Under the pieces are notes generated by a model that ran no database searches, was not told the DNA's origin, and worked only from the letters and a program-made list of their open reading frames with translations. DNA of 64,000 bases from Streptomyces spiroverticillatus (GTDB taxonomy: Bacteria; Actinomycetota; Actinomycetes; Streptomycetales; Streptomycetaceae), in assembly GCA_014650415.1 (NCBI GenBank), contig BMUX01000004.1:643915-707914 (forward strand), written 5' to 3'. Both the position numbers and the translations under genes were made by a program. Shown one piece after another: positions 51,534 to 62,500 of the stretch (position 1 is its first letter; every line of letters starts with the position of its first letter).

Positions 51534-52070
51534 TCAGATCCCCCCGTTGTGTTCCGTATCCTGTGCCCGCACATTCTCGACCAGTTCACCGGAGAGCAGC
51601 TCGAAAGCGGCCCGCACACTCTCTCTACGAATGTCCGATCGGCTGCCGTTCAACCCAAGCGGGGCCACTTTCCGCCTCCCGTCCGGACCCGCGACGGCCA
51701 CGAAAACCGTGCCCACGGGCTGTCCGTCCTGGGGATCGGGCCCCGCAACGCCGGTCGTGGAGATCCCCCAGTCGGCCCCGAGCACCCGCCGTACGCCTGC
51801 CGCCATCTGCCGCGCGACCTCGGCGTCGACCGCGCCGCGCTCCTGCAGGAGATCCCCGGCAACCCCGAGGACGTCCCGCTTCAGCTCGGTCGCGTACGCC
51901 GTCACCGAGCCCCGGAAGACCTTCGAGGCCCCGGGCACGCCGGTCAGCTCCGCGGCCACCAAACCGCCGGTCAGCGACTCCGCCACCGCGAGGGTCTCCC
52001 CCCGCTCGGCCAGCGCCGCCAGCACCTCGGCAGCAGCAGAGGACGGCACCGCGTCGGCCGGGGACGTCAC
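51534..52070 (-). CDS. cinA: CinA C-terminal family protein (nicotinamide-nucleotide amidohydrolase type)
   Basis: This 178-residue protein has LAVAESLTGGLVAAELTGVP, SVTAYATELKRDVLGV and GISTTGVAGPDPQDGQPVGT, the full CinA C-terminal domain, which deamidates NMN. The N-terminal molybdopterin-like CinA domain is absent, as usual in this operon. It overlaps pgsA by four bases (GTGA). Confidence 0.9.
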   Translation of the reverse strand: MTSPADAVPSSAAAEVLAALAERGETLAVAESLTGGLVAAELTGVPGASKVFRGSVTAYATELKRDVLGVAGDLLQERGAVDAEVARQMAAGVRRVLGADWGISTTGVAGPDPQDGQPVGTVFVAVAGPDGRRKVAPLGLNGSRSDIRRESVRAAFELLSGELVENVRAQDTEHNGGI

Positions 52071-52738
52071 GCGGAGCGCTCCGCCGCCAGCCCGGCCCGC
52101 CGCAGCACGATCGCCTGCCGTACGTAGTCGAGACCGGTGACCACGGTGAGCACCACGGCCACCGCCATCACCCACCACCGGAAGGTCGCCAGCGGCCCGG
52201 TCAGCGCCAGCACGTACATGCCGACGGCCGTGCCCTGGGCGAGCGTCTTCATCTTGCCGCCGCGACTGGCCGGAATGACCCCGTGCCGGATCACCCAGAA
52301 CCGCATCAGCGTGATCCCGAGCTCGCGGAAGAGGATGACGCCGGTCACCCACCAGGGCAGGTCCCCGAGACCCGACAGACAGATCAGCCCCGCCGCCATG
52401 ATCGCCTTGTCGGCGATCGGGTCGGCGATCTTCCCGAAGTCCGTGACCAGGTTGTACGTACGCGCCAGATGACCGTCGAAGACGTCGGTGATCATGGCGA
52501 CGGCGAACGCCGCCCAGGCCCATGCCCGCCAGATCGGGTCGTACCCGCCGTCGGCGAGCAGCAGGGCCACGAACCCCGGCACCAGCACCAGCCGGACCAT
52601 CGTCAGGATGTTCGCGATGTTCCACAGACTGGCCTGATTCACGGCCACGGCCCCCAGCTTCCCGCCGGTCACCGGCCCACCGGGCACCGATGCAGCCCGG
52701 CCGGTACCACCCGTCGCGGACGCCGGGATTCCGCTCAT
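52067..52738 (-). CDS. pgsA: CDP-diacylglycerol-glycerol-3-phosphate 3-phosphatidyltransferase
   Basis: This 223-residue membrane enzyme makes phosphatidylglycerophosphate. The CDP-alcohol phosphotransferase motif is present as [20 protein letters not shown] followed by ADPIADK. About four membrane segments are visible. The first 35 residues are a Gly/Pro/Thr-rich extension. It overlaps rimO and cinA by four bases on each side. Confidence 0.92.
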   Translation of the reverse strand: MSGIPASATGGTGRAASVPGGPVTGGKLGAVAVNQASLWNIANILTMVRLVLVPGFVALLLADGGYDPIWRAWAWAAFAVAMITDVFDGHLARTYNLVTDFGKIADPIADKAIMAAGLICLSGLGDLPWWVTGVILFRELGITLMRFWVIRHGVIPASRGGKMKTLAQGTAVGMYVLALTGPLATFRWWVMAVAVVLTVVTGLDYVRQAIVLRRAGLAAERSA

Positions 52739-54231
52739 CTGGCCGCCTCCTCAGGAACCTCGTCACTGGCACTCGGCAGTGGCTCGGCAATGAGGTCCAC
52801 GCCCTCGGTACCGACCACCTTTGCCACGACCATACGACCGGGCGTCAACCCGTGGCCGGTCGTGAAGACCACCTGGCCGTCCGTCTCCGGCGCCTGGTGG
52901 GCCGCACGACCGATCGCGGGCTCGTCCTCGTCGTCAGGATCCACGGACTCGACCAGCACCTCCAGCGTCTCGCCGATCCGCTCCTCCGCCCGCTGGGCGG
53001 TGAGCTCCTCCGCGAGCCGGGAGATGTGCGCGAGGCGCGCGGCGATGGTGTCCTCGTCCAACTTGTTCTCGTACGTCAGGGCTTCCGTGCCCTCCTCGTC
53101 CGAGTAGCCGAACACGCCGATGGCGTCCAGGCGGGCCCCGGTGAGGAAGCGTTCCAGCTCGGCGAAGTCCTCCTCCGTCTCGCCGGGGAAGCCCACGATG
53201 AAGTTGGACCGCACGCCGGCCTGCGGGGCCTTGCTGCGGATGGTCTCCAGCAGCTCCCAGAACTGCTCGGTGGACCCGAAGCGGCGCATCGCGCGCAGCA
53301 CCTTGGGCGCCGAGTGCTGGAAGGACAGGTCGAAGTACGGGGCGACCTTCGGCGTGGAGGTGAGCACGTCGATCAGGCCGGGCCGCATCTCGGCGGGCTG
53401 GAGGTAGCTGACGCGCACCCGCTCGATGCCGTCGACCTCCGCCAGCTCGGGCAGCAGGGTCTCCAGCAGGCGGATGTCGCCCAGGTCCTTGCCGTACGAG
53501 GTGTTGTTCTCGGAGACGAGCATGACCTCCTTGACGCCCTGCTCGGCCAGCCAGCGCGTCTCGCCCAGCACGTCGCTGGGACGGCGCGAGATGAAGGAGC
53601 CGCGGAAGGAGGGGATCGCGCAGAACGAGCAGCGCCGGTCGCAGCCGGAGGCCAGCTTCACCGAGGCCACCGGGCTGGTGCCCAGACGGCGGCGCAGCGG
53701 CGCACGCGGCCCGGAGACCGGGGCGACGCCGTCGGGCAGGTCCTCGGGCGCGGGAGTGACCTCCTGCGCGTGCCCCGGCAGCGAGACGTCGGCGGACTGC
53801 CGCTCGGCGGGGCTGATCGGCAGCAGCTTGCGCCGGTCGCGCGGGGTGTGCGCCTCGACGGAGCCACCGGCGAGGATGGTCTGGAGGCGGTTGGAGATGT
53901 CGGCGTAGTCGTCGAAACCGAGGACGCCGTCGGCCTCCGGCAGGGCCTCGGCGAGGTCCTTGCCGTACCGCTCGGCCATGCAGCCCACGGCGACCACGGC
54001 CTGGGTGCGGCCGTGGTCCTTCAGGTCATTGGCTTCGAGCAGGGCGTCGACGGAGTCCTTCTTGGCGGCTTCGACGAATCCGCAGGTGTTGACGACGGCG
54101 ACGTCCGCGTCCGAGGCGTCCTCGACGAGGTCCCAGCCGTCCGCTGCCAAGCGGCCTGCCAGCTCCTCCGAGTCCACCTCGTTACGGGCGCAGCCAAGAG
54201 TGACAAGGGCGACAGTGCGGCGTTCGGGCAT
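52735..54231 (-). CDS. rimO: Ribosomal protein S12 methylthiotransferase RimO
   Basis: This radical-SAM enzyme of about 498 residues methylthiolates an aspartate of S12. N-terminal cluster cysteines are in [20 protein letters not shown] and GCMAERY; the SAM cluster motif is [12 protein letters not shown]; a TRAM region ends it. ATG 54231 ([10 protein letters not shown]) was chosen. It is a paralogue of miaB in the same window and heads the rimO-pgsA-cinA operon. Confidence 0.93.
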   Translation of the reverse strand: MPERRTVALVTLGCARNEVDSEELAGRLAADGWDLVEDASDADVAVVNTCGFVEAAKKDSVDALLEANDLKDHGRTQAVVAVGCMAERYGKDLAEALPEADGVLGFDDYADISNRLQTILAGGSVEAHTPRDRRKLLPISPAERQSADVSLPGHAQEVTPAPEDLPDGVAPVSGPRAPLRRRLGTSPVASVKLASGCDRRCSFCAIPSFRGSFISRRPSDVLGETRWLAEQGVKEVMLVSENNTSYGKDLGDIRLLETLLPELAEVDGIERVRVSYLQPAEMRPGLIDVLTSTPKVAPYFDLSFQHSAPKVLRAMRRFGSTEQFWELLETIRSKAPQAGVRSNFIVGFPGETEEDFAELERFLTGARLDAIGVFGYSDEEGTEALTYENKLDEDTIAARLAHISRLAEELTAQRAEERIGETLEVLVESVDPDDEDEPAIGRAAHQAPETDGQVVFTTGHGLTPGRMVVAKVVGTEGVDLIAEPLPSASDEVPEEAAR

Positions 54232-54389
54232 GGACTCAAGACTACTTCGTCCCGGCGCACACCCGGGCCTCGAGGGGGCCGACCGGCGCACCTCACGGAA
54301 CTAGCCCTTCCGACCTGCGACGACGTACCGACCGTCATCGGATCGCCGCAGGTGGCAGGGGCAGCTGAAGATCAGTTACGAGGAGGGCC

Positions 54390-55232
54390 TCAGCCGACCT
54401 CGGGATCACCCTTCGTGTACGTGAGCCGCTCCACCTGGCCGGGGCTGAAGTCGTCCTCGACCTCCTTGCCGTTCACGAAGAGCTGCACGGCATCGGCGTC
54501 GCCGAGCACCAGGTCGAGCTTCTTCGGGTCGGTGAAGGTCTTGGAGTCGCCCTTGTTCAGGAAGCCGTCGAAGAGGAGCCGGCCGTTGGCGGCCCGGGCC
54601 GAGACCCAGCTCTTGGTGCCGGTCGCGACCATCTTGACCGTGACCCGGTCCTTCGGGGCGGCCGCGATGGCGCTGTCCGAGGGGGCGGGCGTCGGGTCGG
54701 TCCTGGGCGGGGCGGGCTTGATCGTCTTGTCGGGCTTGGGCTTCGGGGCGGGCGCGGTGGCGGTGGCGCCCTCGGCGACGCTGCGCGTCCCGCCGGTCTT
54801 GTCGTTGCCGCTGAACATCGTGAACCCGACGAAGCCGACCACCGCGACGATCGCGGCGACCATGGCGGCCGTCCAGTTGGGCCGTCGCGGCTCGGGACGG
54901 ATCCGCTCCGCTTCGAACAGAGGCGCGGCGGGGGTCGGCGCGGGCCGTCCGCCGTGCTCCTCGTCGTACTGCGCGACGAGCGCGGAGGCGTCGAGTCCGA
55001 CGGCGGTGGCGAGCGTGCGGATGTGGCCGCGGGCGTAGACGTCGCCGCCGCAGCGGGTGAAGTCGTCGGCCTCGATGGCGTGGACGATCGGAATGCGCAC
55101 CCGGGTCGACGTACTGACTTCATCGACCGTCAGACCTGCGGCGATCCGGGCCTGCTGGAGGGCACGACCGATGGTGGGCCGGTCGTTTTCAGGGGAGTTG
55201 CCGGGAGAGTCCGGGGAGTTGCCGATGGACAC
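54390..55232 (-). CDS. RodZ-like helix-turn-helix membrane protein
   Basis: This 280-residue protein has a cytoplasmic RodZ-type helix-turn-helix (IGRALQQARIAAGLTVDEVS; AIEADDFTRCGGDVYARGHI), one membrane span (AMVAAIVAVVGFVGFTMFSG), a Pro/Ala-rich linker and an extracytoplasmic DUF4115 domain (KMVATGTKSWVSAR; LVLGDADAVQLFVNGKEV). It probably links the cytoskeleton to wall synthesis. It lies between ftsK and rimO. Confidence 0.87.
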   Translation of the reverse strand: MSIGNSPDSPGNSPENDRPTIGRALQQARIAAGLTVDEVSTSTRVRIPIVHAIEADDFTRCGGDVYARGHIRTLATAVGLDASALVAQYDEEHGGRPAPTPAAPLFEAERIRPEPRRPNWTAAMVAAIVAVVGFVGFTMFSGNDKTGGTRSVAEGATATAPAPKPKPDKTIKPAPPRTDPTPAPSDSAIAAAPKDRVTVKMVATGTKSWVSARAANGRLLFDGFLNKGDSKTFTDPKKLDLVLGDADAVQLFVNGKEVEDDFSPGQVERLTYTKGDPEVG

Positions 55233-55528
55233 GGGGGCGCCTTTCGAGCGTGAGCCACCTGCTGGAGGTTCAGTCTAGGGGGGTGACGAAAGGGTGGGGC
55301 AAGCGGGAGAGCCGTCTTTGTACGCCATCGGAACGGCGTTTTCGTACGCCGGCCCAGCGACCCGGCGCCCCGGAGGCACCACAGCGCCGTCCACGGTCCC
55401 ACCGCTGACGGTCCATGACGCCTCCCTCCCCTCAACTGGACGTATCCACAAGGGAAACGGTTGCCTCCGAACTCGTACGAGTGACGATCATTCGCCCACT
55501 CGTACGCACCCGGGAAGCCGCGCACACC
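55233..55528. other. Gap upstream of the RodZ-like gene, with a 12 bp palindrome
   Basis: The 296 bp hold ACTCGTACGAGT at 55471-55482 and a half-copy ACTCGTACG at 55498. This may be an operator. I see no gene or clear terminator. Confidence 0.4.
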
Positions 55529-58399
55529 CTACGAAGGAGACTCTCCCCGGATCACGTCCAGTACGCCATCCAATTCGTCGGGCTTCACGAGGACGTCACG
55601 CGCCTTGGACCCCTCGCTCGGCCCCACGATGTTCCGCGACTCCATCAGGTCCATCAGCCGCCCCGCCTTCGCGAAGCCCACACGCAGCTTGCGCTGGAGC
55701 ATGGACGTCGACCCGAACTGGGTGGAAACCACCAGCTCGGCGGCCTGGCACAGCAGGTCCAGGTCGTCGCCGATCTCCTCGTCGATCTCCTTCTTCTGCT
55801 TGGTGCCCACCACGACGTCGTCCCGGAAGACCGGCGCCATCTGGTCCTTGCAGTGCTGGACGATCGCCGCGACCTCGTCCTCGGTGACGAAGGCGCCCTG
55901 CATACGGGTCGGCTTGTTGGCCCCCATCGGCAGGAACAGCCCGTCGCCCTTGCCGATCAGCTTCTCGGCGCCCGGCTGGTCGAGGATGACCCGGCTGTCG
56001 GCGAGCGAGGAGGTGGCGAAGGCGAGCCGGGAGGGCACGTTCGCCTTGATCAGACCGGTGACGACGTCCACCGAGGGCCGCTGCGTGGCGAGCACCAGGT
56101 GAATGCCGGCCGCACGGGCCAACTGGGTGATGCGGACGATCGAGTCCTCGACGTCCCTCGGCGCGACCATCATCAGGTCCGCCAGCTCGTCGACGATCAC
56201 CAGCAGATACGGATACGCCTGGAGCTCGCGCTCACTGCCCTCCGGCGTCTTGAGCTTCCCCGAGCGCACGGCCGCGTTGAAGTCGTCGATGTGCCGGTAC
56301 CCGAAGGCCGCGAGGTCGTCGTACCGCAGGTCCATCTCCCGCACGACCCACTGGAGCGCCTCGGCGGCCCGCTTGGGGTTGGTGATGATCGGGGTGATCA
56401 GGTGCGGGATGCCCTCGTACGCGGTCAGCTCGACGCGCTTGGGGTCCACCAGGACCATCCGTACGTCCTCGGGCGTGGCCCGGACCATGATCGAGGTGAT
56501 CAGGCAGTTGATGCAGGACGACTTTCCGGAACCGGTCGCACCGGCCACCAGCACGTGCGGCATCTTCGCCAGGTTGGCCATCTCGTAGCCGCCCTCGACG
56601 TTCTTGCCGAGCGCCACCAGCATCGGGTGGTCGTCCTCGGCGGCGTCCGCGAGGCGCAGCACGTCACCGAGGTTGACCATCTCGCGGTCGCTGTTGGGGA
56701 TCTCGATGCCGACGGCGGACTTGCCGGGGATCGGCGAGATGATCCGCACGTCCGGGGAGGCGACCGCGTACGCGATGTTCTTGGTCAGCGCCGTGATCTT
56801 CTCGACCTTCACCGCCGGGCCGAGCTCGACCTCGTACCGGGTGACCGTCGGGCCGCGCGTGAAGCCGGTGACGGCGGCGTCGACCTTGAACTCCATGAAG
56901 ACGTTCGACAGCGATTCCACGACCGCGTCGTTGGCCGCGCTGCGCGTCTTGCCGGGTCCGCCGCGCTCCAGCAGGTCCAGGGAGGGCAGCGAGTACGTGA
57001 TGTCGCCGCGCAGCTGGAGCTGCTCGGCCCGCGCCGGGAGCAGCGTGGGCTCCTTCGGCGGCTCCTTGGTGAGGTCGGCGACCTTCGGCGGGGCGGCCCC
57101 GGCCGGACGGCTGGGTTCCGGCGTCGGCGCGGGGGCGGCGGGTGCCGCGGGCGCGGCGGGCCGCACGGGTCCCGACGGCGACTTCGCGGCCTCCCTCGCG
57201 GGCGGCACGGACGAGGTCCGCTCCGGCTCCTGGGAGACGCCCTGGGTGAGGTCCGCGACGATCGGCGACGGCGGCAGCCCGTTCATCACCGCGCCGTCCA
57301 GCGCGGCCGCCGCCGCTGCCGCCACGTCGACCGCGTCCAGCGGCCTGGCGTACGGAGACGGCTGTACGGACTGGGTCCTGCGGGGCCTCCTGCGCCGCCC
57401 CAGGGCCTCTTCCTCGGCCGCGTCGGGGTCGTACTCCAGCGCCTCGCCCCGGCGCGCGGAGGCGCCGCGTGCGCCGGCGGGAAGCGCCTCGCGCCACTGC
57501 GCGTCGTCCTCTGCGTATCGCTCGTCGTCGTCTGCAAAGATTTCCTGGGCGGCAAGCTCCTCCGGCCGCGGCTCGATGATCCCGAGCCGGATGCCGAGCT
57601 GCCGCAGCCGTCGCGGAATCGCGTTGACCGGCGTCGCCGTCACCACCAGCAGCCCGAAGAGCGTCAGGAGCAGCAGCAGCGGTACGGCCAGCACCTCGCC
57701 CATCGTGAAGGTCAGCGGCACCGAAGCCGCCCAGCCGATCAGCCCGCCCGCGTCCTGCATGGCCTCGGCCCCGTCGCCGCGCCCCGGCGAGCCGCACGCG
57801 ATGTGCACCTGCCCGAGTACGCCGATGACCAGTGCGGAGAGCCCGATGACGATGCGCCCGTTGGCCTCCGGCCGCTCCGGATGCATGATCAGCCGGATGC
57901 CGATCGCGCCCAGCAGCAACGGCACCAGCAGGTCGAGCCGCCCGAAGGCGCCGGTGACCAGCATCTTCACCAGGTCGCCGACCGGCCCGCGCAGATGCGC
58001 CCAGGTCCCGGCCGCGACGATCAGCGCGAGCCCAAGCAGCAGGAGCGCGAGGCCGTCCTTGCGGTGCGCCGGGTCGAGCCCCTTCGCGCCCCGCCCTATG
58101 CCGCGGAACATCGCGCCGACGCCGTGCGCCAGACCCAGGTAGGCGCCGCGCGCCACCTTGTAGACGCCCCCGGTGGGGGACGGCGCGGGCTTCGGCGCGG
58201 GACGCGCCGCCTTCTTGGCGGGCGCCTTCTTCGCCGGAGCCTTCCTGGCGGCGGGCTTGGACGCGGTCTTCTTGGCGGGCGGTTTCGCCGCGGCCTTCGC
58301 GGGTGCCACCTTCTTCGCAGCGCCCGGCGTACGACCGGCGCGCGGCTTGGCGGTGCCCGTCGTGCCCTGGGAACCCTTGCCGGACGTACGTGAGGCCAT
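55529..58399 (-). CDS. ftsK: DNA translocase FtsK
   Basis: This 956-residue septal DNA pump has a Lys/Ala/Pro-rich N-terminus, about four membrane segments (residues 100-270), a Pro/Ala linker and the motor domain. Walker A is [12 protein letters not shown], Walker [14 protein letters not shown]. The C-terminal gamma winged helix ([20 protein letters not shown]) binds orienting sequences. It clears chromosomes from sporulation septa. Confidence 0.94.
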   Translation of the reverse strand: MASRTSGKGSQGTTGTAKPRAGRTPGAAKKVAPAKAAAKPPAKKTASKPAARKAPAKKAPAKKAARPAPKPAPSPTGGVYKVARGAYLGLAHGVGAMFRGIGRGAKGLDPAHRKDGLALLLLGLALIVAAGTWAHLRGPVGDLVKMLVTGAFGRLDLLVPLLLGAIGIRLIMHPERPEANGRIVIGLSALVIGVLGQVHIACGSPGRGDGAEAMQDAGGLIGWAASVPLTFTMGEVLAVPLLLLLTLFGLLVVTATPVNAIPRRLRQLGIRLGIIEPRPEELAAQEIFADDDERYAEDDAQWREALPAGARGASARRGEALEYDPDAAEEEALGRRRRPRRTQSVQPSPYARPLDAVDVAAAAAAALDGAVMNGLPPSPIVADLTQGVSQEPERTSSVPPAREAAKSPSGPVRPAAPAAPAAPAPTPEPSRPAGAAPPKVADLTKEPPKEPTLLPARAEQLQLRGDITYSLPSLDLLERGGPGKTRSAANDAVVESLSNVFMEFKVDAAVTGFTRGPTVTRYEVELGPAVKVEKITALTKNIAYAVASPDVRIISPIPGKSAVGIEIPNSDREMVNLGDVLRLADAAEDDHPMLVALGKNVEGGYEMANLAKMPHVLVAGATGSGKSSCINCLITSIMVRATPEDVRMVLVDPKRVELTAYEGIPHLITPIITNPKRAAEALQWVVREMDLRYDDLAAFGYRHIDDFNAAVRSGKLKTPEGSERELQAYPYLLVIVDELADLMMVAPRDVEDSIVRITQLARAAGIHLVLATQRPSVDVVTGLIKANVPSRLAFATSSLADSRVILDQPGAEKLIGKGDGLFLPMGANKPTRMQGAFVTEDEVAAIVQHCKDQMAPVFRDDVVVGTKQKKEIDEEIGDDLDLLCQAAELVVSTQFGSTSMLQRKLRVGFAKAGRLMDLMESRNIVGPSEGSKARDVLVKPDELDGVLDVIRGESPS

Positions 58400-58594
58400 G
58401 GGGCAAGAGGTTACCCGGGGAGACGCGTGCGGGCAGGAGCGCCTGCGGCTTCACCCGACCGTGTCGCCCTTCGCGGTCAGCGGAATTGACGCCCCGTCGG
58501 CCCTGCGGCCCCACGCGAAAGCCCGGCCCCTGACGTCACGTCAGGCACCGGGCTCACCATGGGTCAGCTCCCGGAAAACCCTCCCCGGGAACCG

Positions 58595-59278
58595 TCAGTT
58601 CTGCGAAGGCAACGTCCCCGTGCCCCCGCCGGTCCCCGGCTCCAGCGCGTCGAGCGCCCGGCGCAGCCCCGTGAGCTTGCGCTCCAGGTGCGCGGCCGTG
58701 GCGACCGCCGCCGCGTCCGCGGACTCGTCGTCGAGCTGCTTGGAGAGCGCCTCCGCCTGCTCCTCGACCGCCGCGAGCCGCGCGGACAGTTCGGCGAGCA
58801 GCCCGGCGGGCTCCTTCACCGCTCCCGCGTCCGCCCGGTTCGTACCCTCCAGCTGGAGGCGCAGCAGTGCCGCCTGCTCCCGCAGCTGACAGTTCTTCAT
58901 GTACAGCTCGACGAAGACCGACACCTTGGCGCGGAGCACCCAGGGGTCGAACGGCTTCGAGATGTAGTCCACCGCGCCGGCCGCATACCCCCGGAAGGTG
59001 TGATGCGGACCGTGGTTGATCGCGGTGAGGAAGATGATCGGGATGTCCCTCGTCCGCTCCCGCCGCTTGATGTGCGCGGCGGTCTCGAATCCGTCCATGC
59101 CCGGCATCTGCACGTCCAGCAGGATGACCGCGAAGTCATCGGTAAGCAGTGCTTTGAGCGCTTCCTCCCCTGACGATGCCCGCACCAGTGTCTGATCGAG
59201 CGCGGAGAGAATGGCCTCCAGCGCCAACAGATTCTCCGGCCGGTCATCGACCAGGAGGATCTTGGCCTTCTGCACCAT
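58595..59278 (-). CDS. osaB: Response regulator OsaB
   Basis: This 227-residue protein has an N-terminal receiver (ILLVDDRPENLLALEAIL, Asp55 in VILLDVQMPGMDGFE, Lys in SKPFDPWVLRAKV) and a C-terminal coiled coil (LREQAALLRLQLEG; LSARLAAVEEQAEALSKQLD) with no DNA-binding domain. GGAGGAC lies before ATG 59278. It matches OsaB of the Streptomyces osmotic-adaptation system and lies next to its kinase. Confidence 0.86.
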   Translation of the reverse strand: MVQKAKILLVDDRPENLLALEAILSALDQTLVRASSGEEALKALLTDDFAVILLDVQMPGMDGFETAAHIKRRERTRDIPIIFLTAINHGPHHTFRGYAAGAVDYISKPFDPWVLRAKVSVFVELYMKNCQLREQAALLRLQLEGTNRADAGAVKEPAGLLAELSARLAAVEEQAEALSKQLDDESADAAAVATAAHLERKLTGLRRALDALEPGTGGGTGTLPSQN

Positions 59279-59564
59279 GGCCCGTCCTCCTCGCCCCGGC
59301 AGTGCACCGGGCGCCGCCCCGGAGGACGACTCCCTTGCGTCGCCCGTCCTTGTGCCGGTCATGGTAGCCGTACCCTGCCGGTCGCCACACCCTGTCACCG
59401 CGATGTCACTGTGCACGTAGCCAAAACGCATCGGGAGACCGATAGGTTCCCCGATTCCCGCGCTCTCACACGCCGTCGGCCACAGTCAGTCAACACGACT
59501 GCCCGCGGCCGACCGCGACATGGACCACCGTACGGTCATATGCGCCTCCGCACGGCGTCGGGGC

Positions 59565-62500
59565 TCACCCTTCCCCGCGCATCCACTGTTCCATCACACC
59601 GAGCAGATGATCCGGGTCCACCGGCTTCGTCACGTAGTCCGAAGCGCCCGAGTCGATCGCCTTCTCCCGGTCGCCCTTCATCGCCTTCGCGGTGAGCGCG
59701 ATGATCGGCAGCCCGGCGAACTGCGGCATCCTGCGGATCGCCGTCGTCGTCGCGTAGCCGTCCATCTCCGGCATCATGATGTCCATCAGCACGACCGTCA
59801 CATCGTCGTGCTGCTCCAGGACTTCGATGCCCTCGCGCCCGTTCTCCGCGTACAGCACCGAAAGGCCGTGCTGCTCCAGGACGCTCGTCAGCGCGAAGAC
59901 GTTGCGGATGTCGTCGTCGACGATGAGCACCTTCTCGCCGGAGAAGCCGAAGGTCCGCCGCTCCTCCGGCGCACTCTCCTGACCGCCCTGCTGCCCCGCC
60001 CACGGCTCCTGCGGCGTACTGCCGCTCGGGGCCGGCGTCGGCTGGCCGGGCAGCGCGGGCCGCTCCTCGGCCTGCCCGATCGCCTTGCGCCGCCGCCGGA
60101 ACAGCCCGGCCGAACCCGTCTGCGGTTCGTTGCGCACGACTCCCAGGTGGTACGGGGGCGCAGCCGCGTCCGGTGTCCTGGGGCCTTCCTGCGGCTGCGT
60201 CCTGCGCGGCAGTTCGAGGCCGCCGGGGCTCAGCTGCGGGTAGCCCTGCGGGGGCAGCTCGCTGGGGTGCAGCGGCAGGTACAGGGTGAACGTCGAGCCG
60301 CGGCCGGGCTCGCTCGCCGCGTGGATCTCGCCGCCGAGCAGGCGGGCGATCTCGCGGCTGATGGACAGGCCGAGGCCGGTACCGCCGTATTTCCTGCTGG
60401 TCGTCCCGTCGGCCTGCTTGAACGCCTCGAAGATGACCCGCATCTTGCTGGCCGCGATGCCGATGCCGGTGTCGGTGACCGAGAAGGCGATCAGGTCGCC
60501 ATCGGAGTCCCGCAGCGATCCGGCTTCGAGCAGCTGCTCGCGGATCTCGTGCGGAACGTCCGCGTTGGCGGGCCGGATCACCAGCTCGACAGCGCCGGAG
60601 TCGGTGAACTTCACCGCGTTGGAGAGCAGGTTGCGCAGCACCTGGAGGAGGCGCTGCTCGTCGGTGTGCAGGGTGGCGGGCAGCTCCGGGGAGACCCGCA
60701 CCGAGAAGTCGAGGCCCTTCTCCGCGGTGAGCGGCCGGAAGGTGGCCTCCACGTAGTCGACGAGCTGGACCAGTGCGATCCGGGTCGGCGAGACGTCCAT
60801 CTTGCCCGCCTCGACCTTGGACAGGTCGAGGATGTCGTTGATCAGCTGAAGCAGGTCGGAACCGGCCCCGTGGATGGTCTCGGCGAACTCGACCTGCTTC
60901 GGGGAGAGGTTCCCGTCGGCGTTGTCGGCGAGCAGCTTGGCCAGGATCAGCAGCGAGTTGAGCGGTGTGCGCAGCTCGTGCGACATGTTCGCCAGGAACT
61001 CCGACTTGTACCGCATGGAGACGGCCAACTGCTCGGCGCGCTCCTCCAGGACCTGCCGGGCCTCCTCGATCTCGGTGTTCTTCACCTCGATGTCGCGGTT
61101 CTGCCTCGCCAGCAGCTCGGCCTTCTCCTCCAGTTCGGCGTTGGACTCCTGGAGGGCCTTCTGCCGGTTCTCCAACTCCTCGGAGCGCTCCCGCAGTTGC
61201 TCGGTCAGCTCCTGCGACTGCTCAAGGAGCACCTCGGTCTTCGTATTGACGCTGATGGTGTTGACGCTGGTCGCGATCAAGTCGGCGATCTGGTTCAGGA
61301 AGTCCTTCTGGATCTGCGTGAACGGCTGGAACGACGCCAGCTCGATGACACCCAGCACCTGCCCCTCGAAGAGCACCGGCAGCACGATCACATGCGCCGG
61401 CGGAGCCTCCCCGAGCCCCGAGGCGATCTTCAGATACCCCTCCGGCGGCGTGAACTGGATGGTCCGCTTCTCCTCGGCGGCCGTGCCGATCAGGGTCTCC
61501 CCCGGCCGGAACACCGTCGGCATGGCCCCCTTCGCGTAGCCGTAACTCCCGCGCATCCGCAGTTCGTACGGGCTGTCCGCGTCGGCACCGACCTCGGCGC
61601 CCGTCCCGACCGTCCCCGAGGGCAGCGCCAGGAAGAACGCACCCTGCTGCGCAGAGACGACCGGCGTCAGCTCGCTCATGATCAGCGAGGCGACGTCGTC
61701 GAGGTCCCGACGGCCCTGCATCAGACCGGAGATGCGGGCCAGGTTGCCCTTGAGCCAGTCCTGCTCCTCGTTGGCGAGGGTGGTGTCGCGCAGGTTGGAG
61801 ATCATCGTGTTGATGTTGTCCTGGAGCTCCTGGATCTCTCCGGCCGCATCCACGTCGATCTTCAGGTTGAGGTCGCCGCGGGTCACCGCGGTGGCGACCT
61901 TCGCCATGGCCCGCACCTGACGGGTCAGGTTCCCGGCCATCTCGTTCACCGACTGGGTGAGGTCGCGCCACGTGCCGTCGACGTCCCGCACCCGGGCCTG
62001 ACCGCCCAACTGCCCGTCGGTGCCCACCTCGCGGGCCACCCGCGTGACCTGGTCGGCGAACGACGACAGCTGGTCGACCATCGTGTTGATGGTGTCCTTG
62101 AGGTCCTGGATCTCGCCGCGCGCATCGATGTCGATCTTCTTGGTGAGATCGCCCTTCGCGATGGCGGTCGTCACGGTCGCGATCTGCCGCACCTGACCGG
62201 TCAGGTTGGACGCCATCGAGTTCACCGACTCGGTGAGGTCCTTCCACGTACCCGCGACACCGGGAACGCGCGCCTGGCCGCCCAGTTCGCCCTGCGTGCC
62301 CACCTCACGGGCCACCCGGGTCACCTCGTCGGCGAACGACGACAGCGTCGTCACCATGGTGTTGACGGTGTCGGCCAGCTCGGCGACCTCGCCGCGGGCC
62401 TCGACGGTGACCTTCTTCGTCAGGTCGCCGTTGGCGACGGCGGACGACACCCGGGAGATGTTCCGCACCTGCGACGTCAGGTTGTTGGCCATCGTATTGA

